Source: Paenibacillus ihbetae (lineage in GTDB: Bacteria; Bacillota; Bacilli; Paenibacillales; Paenibacillaceae). Taken from it: a stretch of DNA of 64,000 nt. Numbering within the stretch: position 1 is the first letter of the stretch; every line of letters begins with the position of its first letter. Location: the NCBI RefSeq assembly GCF_002741055.1, contig NZ_CP016809.1, positions 3,946,501 through 4,010,500 of the forward strand. The letters run 5' to 3'. Positions 19,711-31,209 of this stretch are shown in pieces. The translations under genes and the position numbers were made by a program. The notes under the pieces are model-generated. The model did not search any database. It was not told the DNA's origin and saw only the letters and a program-made list of their open reading frames with translations.

Positions 19711-20403
19711 ATGGCTAAACACGGTAAGAAATACGTTGAAGCTGCGAAGCTGATCGACAGCGAAGCAACTTATGAGCCTTTGGAAGCTGTAGAGCTTGTG
19801 AAGAAGGCTGCAACGGCTAAATTCGACGAAACTGTCGAAGTGGCTGTGCGTTTGGGTGTAGACCCTCGTAAACAAGACCAGGCTGTTCGCGGTGTTGTTG
19901 TACTGCCTCACGGTACAGGTAAAACACAACGCGTTCTGGTATTTGCAAAAGGTGAAAAAGCGAAAGAAGCGGAAGCGGCTGGCGCAGATTTTGTTGGCGA
20001 TCAGGACATGATCAACAAAATCCAACAAGGCTGGTTCGATTTCGATGTCTGCGTAGCTACACCTGATATGATGAGCGAAGTCGGTAAACTTGGCCGTTTG
20101 CTCGGCGGTAAAGGCCTGATGCCTAACCCTAAAGCCGGTACGGTTACGTTCGAGGTTGCCAAGGCTGTTCAAGAAATCAAAGCTGGTAAAATCGAGTACC
20201 GTCTGGACAAAGCAGGTCAAATTCACGCTCCGATTGGTAAAGTGTCCTTCAGTGCAGAACAACTGAATGAGAACCTCAAAGCTCTCATCGATGCATTGAA
20301 TCGTGCGAAGCCGGCTGCCGCTAAAGGTGTATACCTGAAAGGCATCGCTGTTTCCTCGACCATGGGACCTAGCGCTCGCGTGAGCACAGCTGTTTACAGA
20401 TAA
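19711..20403 (+). CDS. rplA: 50S ribosomal protein L1
   Basis: 230-aa L1-stalk protein ([14 protein letters not shown]..., [12 protein letters not shown]). L1 is the autoregulator of the rplK-rplA unit in E. coli (established); the paired leaders here are compatible with that. AGGAGG lies 10 nt before ATG 19711. Confidence 0.97.
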   Translation: MAKHGKKYVEAAKLIDSEATYEPLEAVELVKKAATAKFDETVEVAVRLGVDPRKQDQAVRGVVVLPHGTGKTQRVLVFAKGEKAKEAEAAGADFVGDQDMINKIQQGWFDFDVCVATPDMMSEVGKLGRLLGGKGLMPNPKAGTVTFEVAKAVQEIKAGKIEYRLDKAGQIHAPIGKVSFSAEQLNENLKALIDALNRAKPAAAKGVYLKGIAVSSTMGPSARVSTAVYR

Positions 20404-20413
20404 TATTTTTCCA

Positions 20414-20443
20414 TTGACTTTCGTCATGGATATTTGATATTAT
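20414..20443 (+). promoter_or_regulatory. Promoter of rplJ-rplL
   Basis: TTGACT (20414) and TATTAT (20438) with 18-nt spacing, right after the rplA stop, giving a ~245-nt leader. Confidence 0.7.
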
Positions 20444-20449
20444 GTAACA

Positions 20450-20626
20450 GTTGTGAGTCTTAGAGACTGACCCCTAAAGTTGAATATGCTTGCCGTAGAC
20501 AGTAGGTGCCCTAAGCAGGCTTAATTTCCTACCGAGGTGTTATGATAGAACGTCAGCAGCTTGTCCGGTCATTCCGGTCAAATGATGATTCATCAGGCCT
20601 TCGTGATTCTACGGAGGCTTTTTTAG
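20450..20626 (+). promoter_or_regulatory. L10 leader with attenuator terminator
   Basis: The leader has the family blocks GTAGACAGTAGGTGCC and TTTCCTACCGAGGTG (20494-20540). A terminator follows (20595-20624: AGGCCTTCGT / ACGGAGGCTT, then TTTTTTA). Binding of L10(L12)4 to the first fold favours the terminator (established for B. subtilis), balancing L10/L12 with ribosome assembly. Confidence 0.88.
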
Positions 20627-20696
20627 TGCCCGTAGGAAGAGCGGGGAGCGATGGATTTGCTCCTAGCGCTACTAATACAACCAGGAGGTGTAAACA

Positions 20697-21200
20697 TTGG
20701 CAAACGCAAAAGTGATTCAAGCGAAACAAGAAGCGGTTGAGGTGATTGCAGCGAAAATGCGCGAGAGCGTAACGACTGTTGTTGCAGACTACCGTGGTTT
20801 GAACGTATCGCAGGTTACCGAACTGCGTAAGCAGCTTCGCGAAGCTGGCGTTGAGTTCCAAGTATTGAAAAACTCGTTGCTTCGCCGTGCGACTGCAGCT
20901 GCTGAGCTGTCCGAGCTTGACGAAGTATTGACCGGACCTACAGCTGTAGCGTTTGGTACCAATGACGCTGTCGCTCCAGCAAAAATCCTGAATGATTTTG
21001 CGAAGAAGAACGAAGCGTTGAAATTGAAAGGCGCAGTAGTAGAAGGTCGTGTGGTTGGAGAGAGCGAAATCAAAGCTCTGGCAGAACTTCCATCCCGCGA
21101 AGGTCTCCTCTCCATGCTCCTCAGCGTGCTTCAAGCTCCAGTGCGCAACTTCGCGCTTGCAGTTAAAGCCGTTGCTGAGAAGGAAGAGCAAAGCGCATAA
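20697..21200 (+). CDS. rplJ: 50S ribosomal protein L10
   Basis: 167-aa stalk base protein ([18 protein letters not shown]...). It starts with TTG at 20697, fixed by AGGAGGTG 6 nt upstream; no ATG competes nearby. The C-terminal helix binds L12 dimers. L10 is the presumed effector of its own leader. Confidence 0.96.
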   Translation: MANAKVIQAKQEAVEVIAAKMRESVTTVVADYRGLNVSQVTELRKQLREAGVEFQVLKNSLLRRATAAAELSELDEVLTGPTAVAFGTNDAVAPAKILNDFAKKNEALKLKGAVVEGRVVGESEIKALAELPSREGLLSMLLSVLQAPVRNFALAVKAVAEKEEQSA

Positions 21201-21268
21201 GCTAGGGCTTGCCCGAGCGGTGTAACAACAACTATCAAATCTTAATTATAAATGGAGGTTCAACTTAA

Positions 21269-21631
21269 ATGAGCAAAGAGCAAATCTTGGAAGCAATTAA
21301 AGGTATGTCTGTTCTGGAACTGAACGATCTTGTAAAAGCAATCGAAGAAGAATTCGGTGTAACTGCTGCAGCTCCAGTAGCTGTTGTAGGTGGCGCTGGT
21401 GCAGCTGAAGCTGCTGAGCAATCCGAGTTCGACGTAATCCTGGCAAGCGCTGGCGCTTCCAAGATCAACGTAATCAAAGTGGTTCGCGAAATCACAGGTC
21501 TTGGCTTGAAAGAAGCAAAAGAACTGGTTGACAACGCTCCAAAACCACTGAAAGAAAAAGTATCCAAAGACGAAGCTGAAGCTGTTAAAGCTAAGTTGGA
21601 AGAAGCAGGCGCTTCCGTAGAAGTGAAGTAA
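21269..21631 (+). CDS. rplL: 50S ribosomal protein L7/L12
   Basis: 120-aa acidic stalk protein: N-terminal dimerisation domain, Ala-rich hinge ([16 protein letters not shown]) and C-terminal factor-binding domain ([20 protein letters not shown]). GGAGG 10 nt before ATG 21269. Followed by a terminator. Confidence 0.97.
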   Translation: MSKEQILEAIKGMSVLELNDLVKAIEEEFGVTAAAPVAVVGGAGAAEAAEQSEFDVILASAGASKINVIKVVREITGLGLKEAKELVDNAPKPLKEKVSKDEAEAVKAKLEEAGASVEVK

Positions 21632-21661
21632 TTGCTTCCATAACCGAATCGTCAGCACGAG

Positions 21662-21698
21662 ACAAACCCCTTGAATTTTGGTTCAAGGGGTTTGTTAT
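21662..21698 (+). terminator. Intrinsic terminator of rplJ-rplL
   Basis: ACAAACCCCTTGAA pairs with TTCAAGGGGTTTGT around a 6-nt loop, ending in a T-rich tail. Confidence 0.85.
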
Positions 21699-21834
21699 TG
21701 TGGCGGGAAATCTTTTATACTGTTTCTAAAAGAGATAGGACATACTGGTGTATGAAGAGGCTGGGCGCCTAGGCCAGCCGTGATCCTTAGACCATGATGG
21801 TTACGATGGTGCTACGATGTACAGGAGGACAAGG

Positions 21835-22437
21835 ATGCCGAATCAACATTATTACTCGAATCAGCCGGAAACCGCGCACGACCGCAAAGAGCTGAAGGCA
21901 GAGCTCCGGGGACACTCGCTGCGCTTCATCAGCGACGCCGGGGTATTCTCCAAGGGCGGCATTGATTACGGCAGCCGGGTGCTGATCGACGCGATGGAAT
22001 TCGCGCCGGACGCTTCCGTGCTGGATGTGGGCTGCGGATACGGCCCGATTGGACTGACGGCGGCCAGACTGGTCCCGCAGGGGCATGTAACGATGATCGA
22101 CATTAACAGCCGCGCCGTGGAGCTTGCCCGGGAAAATGCGAGGCATAACGGCATTGCCAATGTGACGATTCTGGAGAGCGATTTGTTTGAGGCGGTCAAG
22201 GATCAGACGTTCGACGTGGTGTTGACGAACCCGCCGATCCGTGCCGGGAAAGAAACGGTGCATACGATTTTTGCGGAAGCATGGGATCATCTGCGCGAAG
22301 GCGGCCAGCTGTGGGTTGTGATCCAGAAGAAGCAGGGAGCTCCATCGGCGAAGGCCAAGCTCGAAACATTGTTCGGGCAGGTGGAGGAAGTGACGAAGGA
22401 TAAGGGGTACCGGATATTCAAAGCGACCAAAGCCTGA
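21835..22437 (+). CDS. ybxB: Class I SAM-dependent methyltransferase (YbxB, RsmC-like)
   Basis: 200-aa methyltransferase. SAM-binding motif VLDVGCGYGPIGLTAA (~63) is followed by the acidic motif MIDINSRAVELARENA and the catalytic NPP-type motif LTNPPIR, which marks N-methylation of a base. RsmC-type 16S guanine-N2 methylation is inferred from family. ATG 21835 has AGGAGG 6 nt upstream. Its place between rplL and rpoB is conserved in Bacillales. Confidence 0.88.
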   Translation: MPNQHYYSNQPETAHDRKELKAELRGHSLRFISDAGVFSKGGIDYGSRVLIDAMEFAPDASVLDVGCGYGPIGLTAARLVPQGHVTMIDINSRAVELARENARHNGIANVTILESDLFEAVKDQTFDVVLTNPPIRAGKETVHTIFAEAWDHLREGGQLWVVIQKKQGAPSAKAKLETLFGQVEEVTKDKGYRIFKATKA

Positions 22438-22591
22438 ACCGGATGATCGGATCGGCTCGGATAAAATACCTCTAATGTGCAGGGAGTGTCAGCAAAGCGA
22501 AACCATTGGAACGGATCGATCCTTTGGGAAGCTTAACGGATTTTCGTGCCGAAGACTCTTGAAATGGCAGAATAAAATACAGCATGGGCTG

Positions 22592-22620
22592 TTGACTTGG
22601 GTATTCTGATATGGTATTAT
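22592..22620 (+). promoter_or_regulatory. Promoter of rpoB-rpoC
   Basis: TTGACT (22592) and TATTAT (22615) with 17-nt spacing. The mRNA leader to rpoB is about 290 nt, AT-rich, without a gene; I saw no clear terminator in it. The remaining ybxB-promoter spacer (22438-22591) shows nothing notable. Confidence 0.7.
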
Positions 22621-22918
22621 TATAAAATGTCAGTATTAGGATGGTCTCTTTGTCTTTAGTTTGCTGAAATGTCAAGCATTATTGTGCGGAAAGATGCATA
22701 AAGTATGTCGCCTTGACGTATAATATGTACATTTTAGGCAAATCTACAAGATATGAGATGATTATCATAACCATGGATAAGCTGCTCTTTTTTCGAAAGG
22801 TATTCGATAAGGGCTTTTCTCTATTTATGGGTGTGTGCTCTGTATGTTCCATTATAGTGTTACAAACAGAGGTTCGCAATGAATTTTTAAGTGAGTAGAC
22901 ATGAGGGGTGAGTTTAAG

Positions 22919-25900
22919 TTGGCAGGACATCTTGTTCAATATGGTCGACGCACTCGGCGCAGTTATTCTCGTATCAACGAGGTACTCGAAGTTCCGAACC
23001 TGATTGAAATCCAACAAAAATCTTATGAATGGTTTTTGGAGGAAGGACTCCGCGAAATGTTCCAGGACATCTCGCCGATTCAGGATTTCACAGGAAATTT
23101 GGTGCTTGAGTTCATTGACTACAGCCTTGGAGAACCGAAATACACCGTCGATGACGCGAAAGAACGCGACGTTACTTATGCGGCGCCGCTCCGCGTAAAA
23201 GTCCGGCTCATTAACAAGGAGACCGGCGAGGTCAAGGAGCAGGAAGTGTTCATGGGTGACTTCCCGTTAATGACGGAAACCGGAACGTTCATTATCAATG
23301 GTGCCGAACGGGTTATTGTCAGCCAGTTGGTTCGCTCTCCCAGCGTCTATTTCAGCACGAAAGTGGATAAAAACGGTAAATCGACTTACACGGCAACAGT
23401 GATCCCGAATCGCGGAGCATGGCTGGAACTGGAGATGGATGCGAAGGACATCATTTATGTCCGGATCGACCGTACACGCAAAATCCCGGTAACGGTGCTG
23501 CTGCGGGCGCTCGGTTTCGGAACCGATGCCGAGATTCTGGAATTGCTGGGCAATGATGAATATATTCAAAACACGCTGGATAAAGACAACACGGACTCCA
23601 CCGAGAAAGCGCTCATCGAAATTTATGAACGTCTTCGTCCGGGCGAGCCGCCGACATTGGAGAATGCGAAGAGCCTCCTGGTCGCTCGTTTCTTTGATCC
23701 GAAGCGTTATGATCTGGCGAATGTCGGACGCTACAAAATCAACAAGAAGCTTCATATCAAGAACCGTCTGTTCAACCACCGTTTGGCTGAAAGCTTGATC
23801 GACGTCGAAACGGGCGAGATCATTGCGGAAGCGGGTCAAACTGTGGACCGTCGTCTTTTGGACGAGATCATGCCATATCTCGAGAAGAGCGTCGGCTTTA
23901 AGAAATACCATGTGACCGGCGGTGTAATGGACAGCGACGATATTACGCTGCAGACGATTGACGTATTCTCCCCGATCGAGGACGGGAAAGTCGTCAAAGT
24001 CATTGCAAACGGCAATATCGACAAATCCGTGAAGCATATTACGCAAGCCGATATCATCTCTTCCATCAGCTACTTCATCAACCTGCTGCATGGCATTGGC
24101 AACACCGATGATATCGACCACCTGGGCAACCGTCGTCTGCGTTCCGTGGGCGAGCTGCTCCAGAACCAGTTCCGTATCGGTTTGTCCCGTATGGAGCGCG
24201 TGGTGCGTGAGAGAATGTCGATCCAGGACGCGAACGTGATTACGCCGCAGGCGCTGATCAACATCCGTCCGGTGATCGCTTCGATCAAGGAGTTCTTCGG
24301 AAGCTCCCAGCTGTCTCAGTTCATGGACCAGACGAACCCGCTGGCGGAACTGACGCATAAGCGTCGTCTGTCCGCGCTCGGACCTGGCGGTCTGACTCGT
24401 GAGCGCGCAGGCTTCGAAGTGCGAGACGTTCACCACAGTCACTACGGCCGTATGTGTCCGATCGAAACGCCGGAGGGACCGAACATCGGTCTGATCAACT
24501 CCTTGTCGACGTTTGCCCGCATCAACGAGTATGGTTTCATTGAAGCTCCATACCGCTGGGTGGATCCGAAGACCGGGAAAGTCACCGAGCAAATCGATTA
24601 CCTGACTGCCGACGAAGAAGATAACTACATCGTCGCTCAGGCGAACGCCGAGCTTACTGAAGACGGCACCTTCGCCGATGACATGGTTATCGTTCGTTAT
24701 AACAAGCAGTCCGATAACATCCTTCCGATGCCGAGCGACCGTGTAGATTACATGGACGTTTCGCCGAAACAGGTAGTGTCGGTTGCAACGGCGCTCATTC
24801 CGTTCCTTGAGAACGATGACTCCAACCGTGCGCTGATGGGATCGAACATGCAGCGGCAGGCCGTTCCGCTTCTCGTTCCGAAAGCACCGCTTGTCGGTAC
24901 CGGGATGGAGCATAAGGCTGCCAAAGATTCCGGTGTATGTATTGTATCCAAATACGATGGGATTATTGAGCGCTCATCCGCCAATGAAATCTGGCTCCGC
25001 CGCGTGGAAACCGTGGATGGACAGGAAGTCAAAGGCGATATAATTAAATATAAATTACACAAATTTATGCGTTCGAACCAAGGAACATGCATCAACCAGC
25101 GTCCGATCGTCAAACGCGGAGACGTGGTCAAGAAAGGCGACATTCTCGCTGACGGACCGTCGACCGAACTTGGCGAATTGGCACTGGGCCGCAACGTCGT
25201 CGTTGCGTTCATGACTTGGGAGGGCTACAACTACGAGGATGCGATTCTCCTCTCCGAGAAGCTGGTGAAAGAGGACGTATACACTTCGATCCATATCGAG
25301 GAATACGAATCCGAAGCCCGCGATACGAAGCTTGGTCCTGAGGAAATTACGCGCGACATCCCGAACGTGGGTGAAGAAGCGCTGAAGAACCTTGACGAGC
25401 GCGGCATTATCCGCATCGGTGCCGAGATCAGCGCAGGCGACATTCTGGTCGGTAAAGTAACGCCTAAGGGTGTAACCGAGCTGACGGCAGAAGAGCGCCT
25501 CCTGCATGCGATCTTCGGTGAGAAGGCTCGCGAAGTACGCGACACCTCGTTGCGTGTTCCTCACGGCAGTGACGGAATCATCGTCGACGTGAAGGTGTTC
25601 ACTCGCGAGAATGGCGACGAGCTGCCGCCGGGCGTCAACCAGCTGGTTCGCGTCTACATTGCGCAGAAACGTAAAATCTCCGAAGGCGACAAGATGGCCG
25701 GACGTCACGGTAACAAGGGTGTCGTTGCCCGTATTCTCCCTGAGGAAGACATGCCGTTCCTGCCGGATGGCACGCCGGTTCAGGTCGTACTGAACCCGCT
25801 CGGGGTTCCGTCCCGGATGAACATCGGTCAGGTGCTTGAGGTTCACTTGGGCATGGCTGCCCTTCAGCTCGGCATTCACGTTGCGACGCCTGTATTTGAC

Positions 25901-26464
25901 GGCGCGAACGAATACGACGTGTTTGATACGATGGAAGAGGCCGGCATGCAGCGCAACGGTAAAACCGTGCTTTACGACGGTCGTACCGGTGAACGCTTTG
26001 AGCGTGAAGTTACGGTCGGCGTCATGCACATGATCAAACTCGCGCACATGGTTGACGATAAGATCCATGCCCGTTCCACGGGACCATACTCGCTCGTTAC
26101 GCAGCAGCCGCTGGGTGGTAAAGCCCAGTTCGGCGGACAGCGCTTCGGTGAGATGGAGGTATGGGCGCTTGAAGCTTACGGTGCCGCCTATACCCTGCAG
26201 GAAATTCTTACCGTCAAGTCCGATGACGTGGTCGGCCGGGTGAAAACCTACGAATCCATCGTCAAGGGCGAGAACGTGCCGGAGCCGGGTGTTCCTGAAT
26301 CGTTCAAGGTATTGATTAAAGAGCTTCAATCGCTTGGTATGGACGTTAAAATCCTCAGCGAGAATGAAGAGGAAATCGAGATGAAAGAGCTCGATGATGA
26401 AGATGATGTTCAAGGTGACAAACTGAGCCTTAACTTGGAAGGCGCTGAAGTCGGAGTGGAATAA
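22919..26464 (+). CDS. rpoB: RNA polymerase beta subunit
   Basis: 1181-aa catalytic subunit. The start is TTG 22919 ([16 protein letters not shown]), with GAGGGGTG 8 nt upstream; the ATG at 22901 overlaps no Shine-Dalgarno sequence. The rifampicin pocket block [20 protein letters not shown] is wild type, so sensitivity is expected. [13 protein letters not shown] and the C-terminal [20 protein letters not shown] are intact. The tail is acidic and shorter than in B. subtilis. rpoC follows after 94 nt. Confidence 0.98.
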   Translation: MAGHLVQYGRRTRRSYSRINEVLEVPNLIEIQQKSYEWFLEEGLREMFQDISPIQDFTGNLVLEFIDYSLGEPKYTVDDAKERDVTYAAPLRVKVRLINKETGEVKEQEVFMGDFPLMTETGTFIINGAERVIVSQLVRSPSVYFSTKVDKNGKSTYTATVIPNRGAWLELEMDAKDIIYVRIDRTRKIPVTVLLRALGFGTDAEILELLGNDEYIQNTLDKDNTDSTEKALIEIYERLRPGEPPTLENAKSLLVARFFDPKRYDLANVGRYKINKKLHIKNRLFNHRLAESLIDVETGEIIAEAGQTVDRRLLDEIMPYLEKSVGFKKYHVTGGVMDSDDITLQTIDVFSPIEDGKVVKVIANGNIDKSVKHITQADIISSISYFINLLHGIGNTDDIDHLGNRRLRSVGELLQNQFRIGLSRMERVVRERMSIQDANVITPQALINIRPVIASIKEFFGSSQLSQFMDQTNPLAELTHKRRLSALGPGGLTRERAGFEVRDVHHSHYGRMCPIETPEGPNIGLINSLSTFARINEYGFIEAPYRWVDPKTGKVTEQIDYLTADEEDNYIVAQANAELTEDGTFADDMVIVRYNKQSDNILPMPSDRVDYMDVSPKQVVSVATALIPFLENDDSNRALMGSNMQRQAVPLLVPKAPLVGTGMEHKAAKDSGVCIVSKYDGIIERSSANEIWLRRVETVDGQEVKGDIIKYKLHKFMRSNQGTCINQRPIVKRGDVVKKGDILADGPSTELGELALGRNVVVAFMTWEGYNYEDAILLSEKLVKEDVYTSIHIEEYESEARDTKLGPEEITRDIPNVGEEALKNLDERGIIRIGAEISAGDILVGKVTPKGVTELTAEERLLHAIFGEKAREVRDTSLRVPHGSDGIIVDVKVFTRENGDELPPGVNQLVRVYIAQKRKISEGDKMAGRHGNKGVVARILPEEDMPFLPDGTPVQVVLNPLGVPSRMNIGQVLEVHLGMAALQLGIHVATPVFDGANEYDVFDTMEEAGMQRNGKTVLYDGRTGERFEREVTVGVMHMIKLAHMVDDKIHARSTGPYSLVTQQPLGGKAQFGGQRFGEMEVWALEAYGAAYTLQEILTVKSDDVVGRVKTYESIVKGENVPEPGVPESFKVLIKELQSLGMDVKILSENEEEIEMKELDDEDDVQGDKLSLNLEGAEVGVE

Positions 26465-26474
26465 CGGTCATTTC

Positions 26475-26510
26475 ATCACCGCCGCCCTGCTATGATGCGG
26501 CGGCGGTGAT
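26475..26510 (+). other. Perfect 12-bp hairpin between rpoB and rpoC
   Basis: ATCACCGCCGCC / GGCGGCGGTGAT with a 12-nt loop, followed by CTTGACTG rather than a T-run. It is probably an mRNA processing or stability element setting rpoB/rpoC ratio, not a terminator. Confidence 0.6.
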
Positions 26511-26558
26511 CTTGACTGTATAGCACATAAATAGGACTAAGTTGAGGAGGGTTGCTCC

Positions 26559-29500
26559 TTGTTGGACGTTAACAATTTTGAGTACATGAAGATCGGTCTT
26601 GCTTCCCCAGAGAAAATCCGCTCGTGGTCTCGCGGAGAGGTTAAGAAGCCGGAGACGATTAACTACCGTACATTGAAGCCCGAGAAGGAAGGTCTGTTCT
26701 GTGAACGGATTTTCGGTCCGCAGAAGGACTGGGAATGTCATTGCGGCAAGTATAAGCGTGTCCGTTATAAAGGCGTAGTCTGTGACCGCTGCGGCGTTGA
26801 AGTAACGCGTGCCAAAGTCCGTCGTGAACGGATGGGGCATATTGAGCTGGCTGCACCGGTTTCGCATATTTGGTATTTCAAGGGCATTCCGAGCCGGATG
26901 GGTCTGGCGCTGGATATGTCCCCAAGATCCCTGGAAGAGATCATTTATTTCGCATCTTATGTCGTTACGGATCCAGGCGACACACCGCTGGAGAAGAAGC
27001 AGCTGCTGTCCGAGAAGGAATATCGCAGCTATCGCGAGAAGTACGGCTACGGCTTCCAAGCCGGCATGGGTGCTGAAGCGGTTAAGAAGCTCCTGCAGGA
27101 TCTGGATATTGAAAAAGAGCTCGAGTTCCTGAAAGAAGAGCTGCGCACGGCTCAAGGGCAGCGTCGTAACCGTGCGATCAAGCGTCTGGAGGTTATCGAG
27201 GCATTCCGCAACTCCGGCAACAATCCGGAATGGATGGTTATGGACGTGCTCCCGGTTATTCCGCCGGAACTGCGCCCGATGGTGCAGCTTGACGGGGGCC
27301 GTTTTGCGACCTCGGACTTGAACGACCTGTACCGCCGCGTCATTAACCGGAACAACCGTCTGAAGAGACTGCTGGACCTCGGAGCGCCGGACATCATCGT
27401 GCAGAACGAGAAGCGCATGCTGCAGGAAGCTGTCGACGCGCTCATCGATAACGGCCGCCGCGGCCGTCCGGTAACAGGTCCGGGTAACCGTCCGCTCAAA
27501 TCCCTCAGCCACATGCTGAAAGGTAAGCAGGGACGTTTCCGTCAGAACTTGCTCGGTAAACGGGTAGACTATTCCGGTCGTTCCGTTATCGTTGTAGGAC
27601 CTTATCTGAAAATGTACCAGTGCGGTCTTCCTAAGAAGATGGCGCTTGAGCTGTTCAAACCGTTCGTTATGAAAGAACTGGTCAATAAAGGCCTTGCACA
27701 TAATATTAAGAGTGCGAAGCGCAAAGTAGAACGCGTCAGCCCGGAAGTATGGGATGTGCTTGAGGAAGTCATTAAAGAGCATCCGGTTCTTCTGAACCGT
27801 GCACCGACGCTTCACAGACTCGGGATCCAGGCGTTTGAACCGATTCTCGTTGAAGGTCATGCCATCCGTCTTCACCCGCTCGTATGTACGGCTTACAACG
27901 CCGACTTCGACGGTGACCAAATGGCGGTACACGTTCCGCTGTCGGCTGAAGCCCAAGCGGAAGCGCGTCTCCTGATGCTCGCATCCGGCAACATCTTGAA
28001 CCCGAAAGACGGTAAGCCGGTCGTAACACCGTCCCAGGATATGGTCCTCGGTTCCTTCTATCTGACCATGGATAACAAGGAAGAGAAGGGCACCGGCATG
28101 ATCCTGGGCAGCGTGAACGAAGCGGTATCCGCGTATCAGCGCGGAACTGCGGGCCTCCATGCCCGTGTAGCGATTCCGGTTAAGGCTCTGGGTAAAACCA
28201 GCTTTACGGAAGAGCAGCAAAAGGCGATGCTGATTACGACGGTGGGACGGATTATCTTCAACGAAATCTTCCCTGCCAGCTTCCCGTACATCAACGAGGC
28301 TACCCGTACCAACCTGCTTCAAGGTACGCCTGAGAAGTATTTCGTATACGAAAAGGGTGCCAACCTGCAAGAAGCTATTCAAAGTCTTCCGGTTAGCGGC
28401 GCGGTCGGCAAGGAATACCTGGGTCAAATCATCGCCCGCTGCTTCGAGACGTACCATACGACAGAAACCTCTGTCATTCTGGATAAGATCAAGCAGCTCG
28501 GCTTCACGTACTCGACTCGTGCAGGCGTAACGGTTGCTGTAGCCGACGTTATCGTCCCTGAGGAGAAGAACGAGATCCTGAGAGAGTCCGACGAGAAGGT
28601 TAGAGTGGTAACCAACCAATACCGTCGCGGCTTGATTACGAACGAAGAACGCTATGACCGCGTCATCGACATCTGGTCGAAAGCGAAAGACGATATTACG
28701 GACGTCTTGATGAAATCGATGGACCGCTTCAATTCCATCATGCTCATGGTGGACTCCAAAGCGCGGGGTAACAAATCGCAGATCACCCAGCTGGGCGGTA
28801 TGCGCGGTCTGATGGCGAACCCGTCGGGCCGTATCATCGAGCTCCCGATCAAATCGAACTTCCGTGAAGGTCTGACGGTACTCGAGTACTTCCTGTCCAC
28901 GCACGGTGCGCGTAAAGGTCTCGCCGATACGGCGCTTCGTACGGCTGACTCGGGTTATCTGACCCGTCGTCTCGTCGACGTGGCGCAGGACGTCATCGTT
29001 CGCGAGGATGAGTGCAGCACGGATAAAGGCTTCACGGTAAGCCGGATCCAAGACGGTAAGGAAGTTATCGAGGATCTGTACGATCGGATCGAAGGACGCT
29101 ACTCCTTTGAAACGGTTCGTCATCCGGAGACGAAAGAGATCATTGTTAACCGCAACGAGCTGATCGATTCGGATAAAGCGGCCGAAATCGTCAAAGCCGG
29201 CGTGGAGTCGGTACAAATCCGCTCCATCCTGAGCTGCCGCGCGCGTTATGGCGTCTGCAAGAAGTGCTATGGCCGCAATCTGGCTACCGGCAAGCATGTT
29301 GAGATTGGTGAAGCGGTAGGTATTATCGCGGCTCAATCCATCGGTGAACCGGGAACCCAGCTTACCATGCGTACATTCCACACAGGCGGCGTTGCCGGTG
29401 ACGATATTACGCAAGGTCTTCCGCGTATCCAGGAGCTCTTCGAGGCCCGTAATCCTAAAGGTCAAGCGACCATTAGTGAGATCGACGGTGTCGTGAAAGA

Positions 29501-30173
29501 GATCCGCGAAACGAAAGACCGTCGTGAAATTGAAATTCAAGGCGAGGCCGAAACGAAGGTCTACTCCGTTACGTATGGCTCCCGTCTGCGCGTAAGCGAA
29601 GGCAAGCACATCGAAGCCGGGGATGAACTGACCGACGGTTCGATCGATCCGAAAGAAATGCTTCGCATTAAAGGGATCCGCGGCGTGCAGAACTATATCC
29701 TTCAGGAAGTTCAGCGCGTATACCGGAACCAGGGCGTAGAAATCAACGACAAGCACGTTGAGGTTATGATCCGGCAGATGCTGCGCAAAATCCGCATCGT
29801 CGACGCCGGTGATACGAATCTTCTGCCTGGATCCTACGTGGATATCCATGAATACGAAGTGGCCAACAAAGAAGCCATTCTGTCCGGCAAAGAGCCGGCG
29901 GTTGCGAAGCCGGTTCTGCTCGGTATCACGAAGGCTTCCCTTGAGACAGACTCCTTCTTGTCCGCGGCCTCCTTCCAGGAGACGACCCGCGTCCTGACAG
30001 ATGCAGCGATCAAAGGAAAAGTCGACCAGCTGCTCGGTCTGAAAGAGAATGTCATCATCGGTAAGCTGATCCCTGCGGGAACAGGCATGAGCCGTTACCG
30101 CAACGTGAGATTCGAGGGCCAGAACGATGCAAACGATGAGAGCCAGGAGCTGGAAACCGCTTCTGTAGAATAA
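26559..30173 (+). CDS. rpoC: RNA polymerase beta' subunit
   Basis: 1204-aa subunit. Start TTG 26559 ([14 protein letters not shown]), GAGGAGG 8 nt upstream; a second TTG follows directly. Visible: N-terminal zinc-binding [20 protein letters not shown], the active-site [12 protein letters not shown], the second zinc cluster [13 protein letters not shown], and the trigger-loop region [20 protein letters not shown]. Length and order are standard for Firmicutes. Confidence 0.98.
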   Translation: MLDVNNFEYMKIGLASPEKIRSWSRGEVKKPETINYRTLKPEKEGLFCERIFGPQKDWECHCGKYKRVRYKGVVCDRCGVEVTRAKVRRERMGHIELAAPVSHIWYFKGIPSRMGLALDMSPRSLEEIIYFASYVVTDPGDTPLEKKQLLSEKEYRSYREKYGYGFQAGMGAEAVKKLLQDLDIEKELEFLKEELRTAQGQRRNRAIKRLEVIEAFRNSGNNPEWMVMDVLPVIPPELRPMVQLDGGRFATSDLNDLYRRVINRNNRLKRLLDLGAPDIIVQNEKRMLQEAVDALIDNGRRGRPVTGPGNRPLKSLSHMLKGKQGRFRQNLLGKRVDYSGRSVIVVGPYLKMYQCGLPKKMALELFKPFVMKELVNKGLAHNIKSAKRKVERVSPEVWDVLEEVIKEHPVLLNRAPTLHRLGIQAFEPILVEGHAIRLHPLVCTAYNADFDGDQMAVHVPLSAEAQAEARLLMLASGNILNPKDGKPVVTPSQDMVLGSFYLTMDNKEEKGTGMILGSVNEAVSAYQRGTAGLHARVAIPVKALGKTSFTEEQQKAMLITTVGRIIFNEIFPASFPYINEATRTNLLQGTPEKYFVYEKGANLQEAIQSLPVSGAVGKEYLGQIIARCFETYHTTETSVILDKIKQLGFTYSTRAGVTVAVADVIVPEEKNEILRESDEKVRVVTNQYRRGLITNEERYDRVIDIWSKAKDDITDVLMKSMDRFNSIMLMVDSKARGNKSQITQLGGMRGLMANPSGRIIELPIKSNFREGLTVLEYFLSTHGARKGLADTALRTADSGYLTRRLVDVAQDVIVREDECSTDKGFTVSRIQDGKEVIEDLYDRIEGRYSFETVRHPETKEIIVNRNELIDSDKAAEIVKAGVESVQIRSILSCRARYGVCKKCYGRNLATGKHVEIGEAVGIIAAQSIGEPGTQLTMRTFHTGGVAGDDITQGLPRIQELFEARNPKGQATISEIDGVVKEIRETKDRREIEIQGEAETKVYSVTYGSRLRVSEGKHIEAGDELTDGSIDPKEMLRIKGIRGVQNYILQEVQRVYRNQGVEINDKHVEVMIRQMLRKIRIVDAGDTNLLPGSYVDIHEYEVANKEAILSGKEPAVAKPVLLGITKASLETDSFLSAASFQETTRVLTDAAIKGKVDQLLGLKENVIIGKLIPAGTGMSRYRNVRFEGQNDANDESQELETASVE

Positions 30174-30190
30174 AGGAAATGAAGGCGAGA

Positions 30191-30232
30191 GGAGCCGGGG
30201 CTGCTTGACTAAGCCGGCTCTAGGCTCCTTTC
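30191..30232 (+). terminator. Possible terminator of rpoBC
   Basis: GAGCCGG with CCGGCTC, or alternatively GGAGCC with GGCTCC, followed only by a broken T-tract (TTTCCTGCCATTTCTTTTTTTT). Weak. Confidence 0.4.
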
Positions 30233-30262
30233 CTGCCATTTCTTTTTTTTACGTTTAATAGC

Positions 30263-30291
30263 TTGACATCGCCTAGGGCAGATGCTAATAT
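30263..30291 (+). promoter_or_regulatory. Promoter of the rplGB-rpsL-rpsG-fusA-tuf unit
   Basis: TTGACA (30263), 17-nt spacer ending in TGC (extended -10), TAATAT (30286). It is among the strongest promoters in the window. Confidence 0.82.
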
Positions 30292-30345
30292 AGCAAAGGT
30301 GCGTGAATCGTTGCCTTGTTCCCTGTTCTTTTGGAGGAATGTTTA

Positions 30346-30594
30346 ATGTCTAATGATAAAGGATTACAGGATGCACACGTCAAGATCGGCACCAAACAAA
30401 CAATGAAGGCCGTTGAAACCGGCCGGGCCGCAGAAGTATATGTGGCTGAAGATTGCGACCAGCGTCTGATAACCAAGATCGTATCCCACTGCGAACGATA
30501 TGGCGTGCCTATCAATTATGTACCGACCATGAAGGAGCTTGGGGAAGCATGCGGCATTGAAGTCGGCGCAGCAGCGGCCGCTGTCTTGAAATGA
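30346..30594 (+). CDS. rplGB: L7Ae-family K-turn-binding ribosomal protein (YbxF)
   Basis: 82-aa protein of the L7Ae/L30e fold (IGTKQTMKAVETGRAAEVYVAED, VPTMKELGEACGIEVGAAAAAV). The family binds kink-turn RNA; the role in the ribosome is not essential in B. subtilis. ATG 30346 has GGAGGA 7 nt upstream. Same place, before rpsL, as in Bacillus. Confidence 0.92.
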   Translation: MSNDKGLQDAHVKIGTKQTMKAVETGRAAEVYVAEDCDQRLITKIVSHCERYGVPINYVPTMKELGEACGIEVGAAAAAVLK

Positions 30595-30607
30595 TGATTG
30601 AGAAATC

Positions 30608-30651
30608 GTTTTTGCTTTGAGAAGGAGGCTTCTCTATCGGCAAAAACTTTT
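30608..30651 (+). terminator. Weak terminator or attenuator between rplGB and rpsL
   Basis: Two-part stem GTTTTTGC...GCAAAAAC and GAGAA...TTCTC, with TTTTCATTTG after it. Read-through must feed rpsL, since no second promoter is obvious, so partial termination is more likely than full. Confidence 0.45.
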
Positions 30652-30736
30652 CATTTGTTCTTTTATGAACCGCCTGGGTCTGTGGACTTAAAATGGTTTG
30701 TAACAGGATGATAATTACGGGAAGGGGGTGGCTAAC

Positions 30737-31156
30737 ATGCCAACAATCAACCAACTGGTTCGCAAGGGCCGTCAAGCTAAAGTTTACAAATCGAAATCTC
30801 CAGCACTTCAAAAAGGGTTCAACGCTTTGAAACGTGAGGAGACTGATCTGAGCGCTCCGCAAAAACGTGGTGTTTGCACTCGTGTAGGCACAATGACGCC
30901 GAAAAAACCGAACTCCGCACTTCGTAAATATGCTCGTGTTCGTTTGACGAACCGCATCGAGGTGACTGCTTACATTCCAGGTATCGGTCATAACTTGCAA
31001 GAGCACAGTGTCGTATTGGTTCGCGGTGGACGGGTAAAAGACCTTCCGGGTGTACGTTACCACATCGTTCGCGGCGCGCTTGATACCGCTGGTGTTAACA
31101 ACCGTATGCAGGCTCGTTCCAAATACGGTACGAAGCGTCCTAAAGCAAAAAGCTAA
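30737..31156 (+). CDS. rpsL: 30S ribosomal protein S12
   Basis: 139-aa decoding-centre protein. [11 protein letters not shown] and the second loop ([13 protein letters not shown]) carry wild-type lysines and proline, so streptomycin sensitivity is expected. ATG 30737 ([11 protein letters not shown]) follows AAGGGGGTG; a GTG at 30728 lies inside that site. Confidence 0.97.
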   Translation: MPTINQLVRKGRQAKVYKSKSPALQKGFNALKREETDLSAPQKRGVCTRVGTMTPKKPNSALRKYARVRLTNRIEVTAYIPGIGHNLQEHSVVLVRGGRVKDLPGVRYHIVRGALDTAGVNNRMQARSKYGTKRPKAKS

Positions 31157-31209
31157 TTGAAGCTCATGTTGGATAAACATGACTCATGACTGAAGAAAGG
31201 GGGATATCC

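Noticed and set aside
22713..22724. TTGACG immediately followed by TATAAT
   Set aside because: The two hexamers touch, so they cannot form one promoter; no partner elements at 16-18 nt were found.
23267..24913. Long antisense frame within rpoB
   Set aside because: No start signal or homology; rpoB is unambiguous.
26490..30239. 1249-codon open frame antisense to rpoC
   Set aside because: Same cause: long antisense openness from biased codons in a highly expressed gene.
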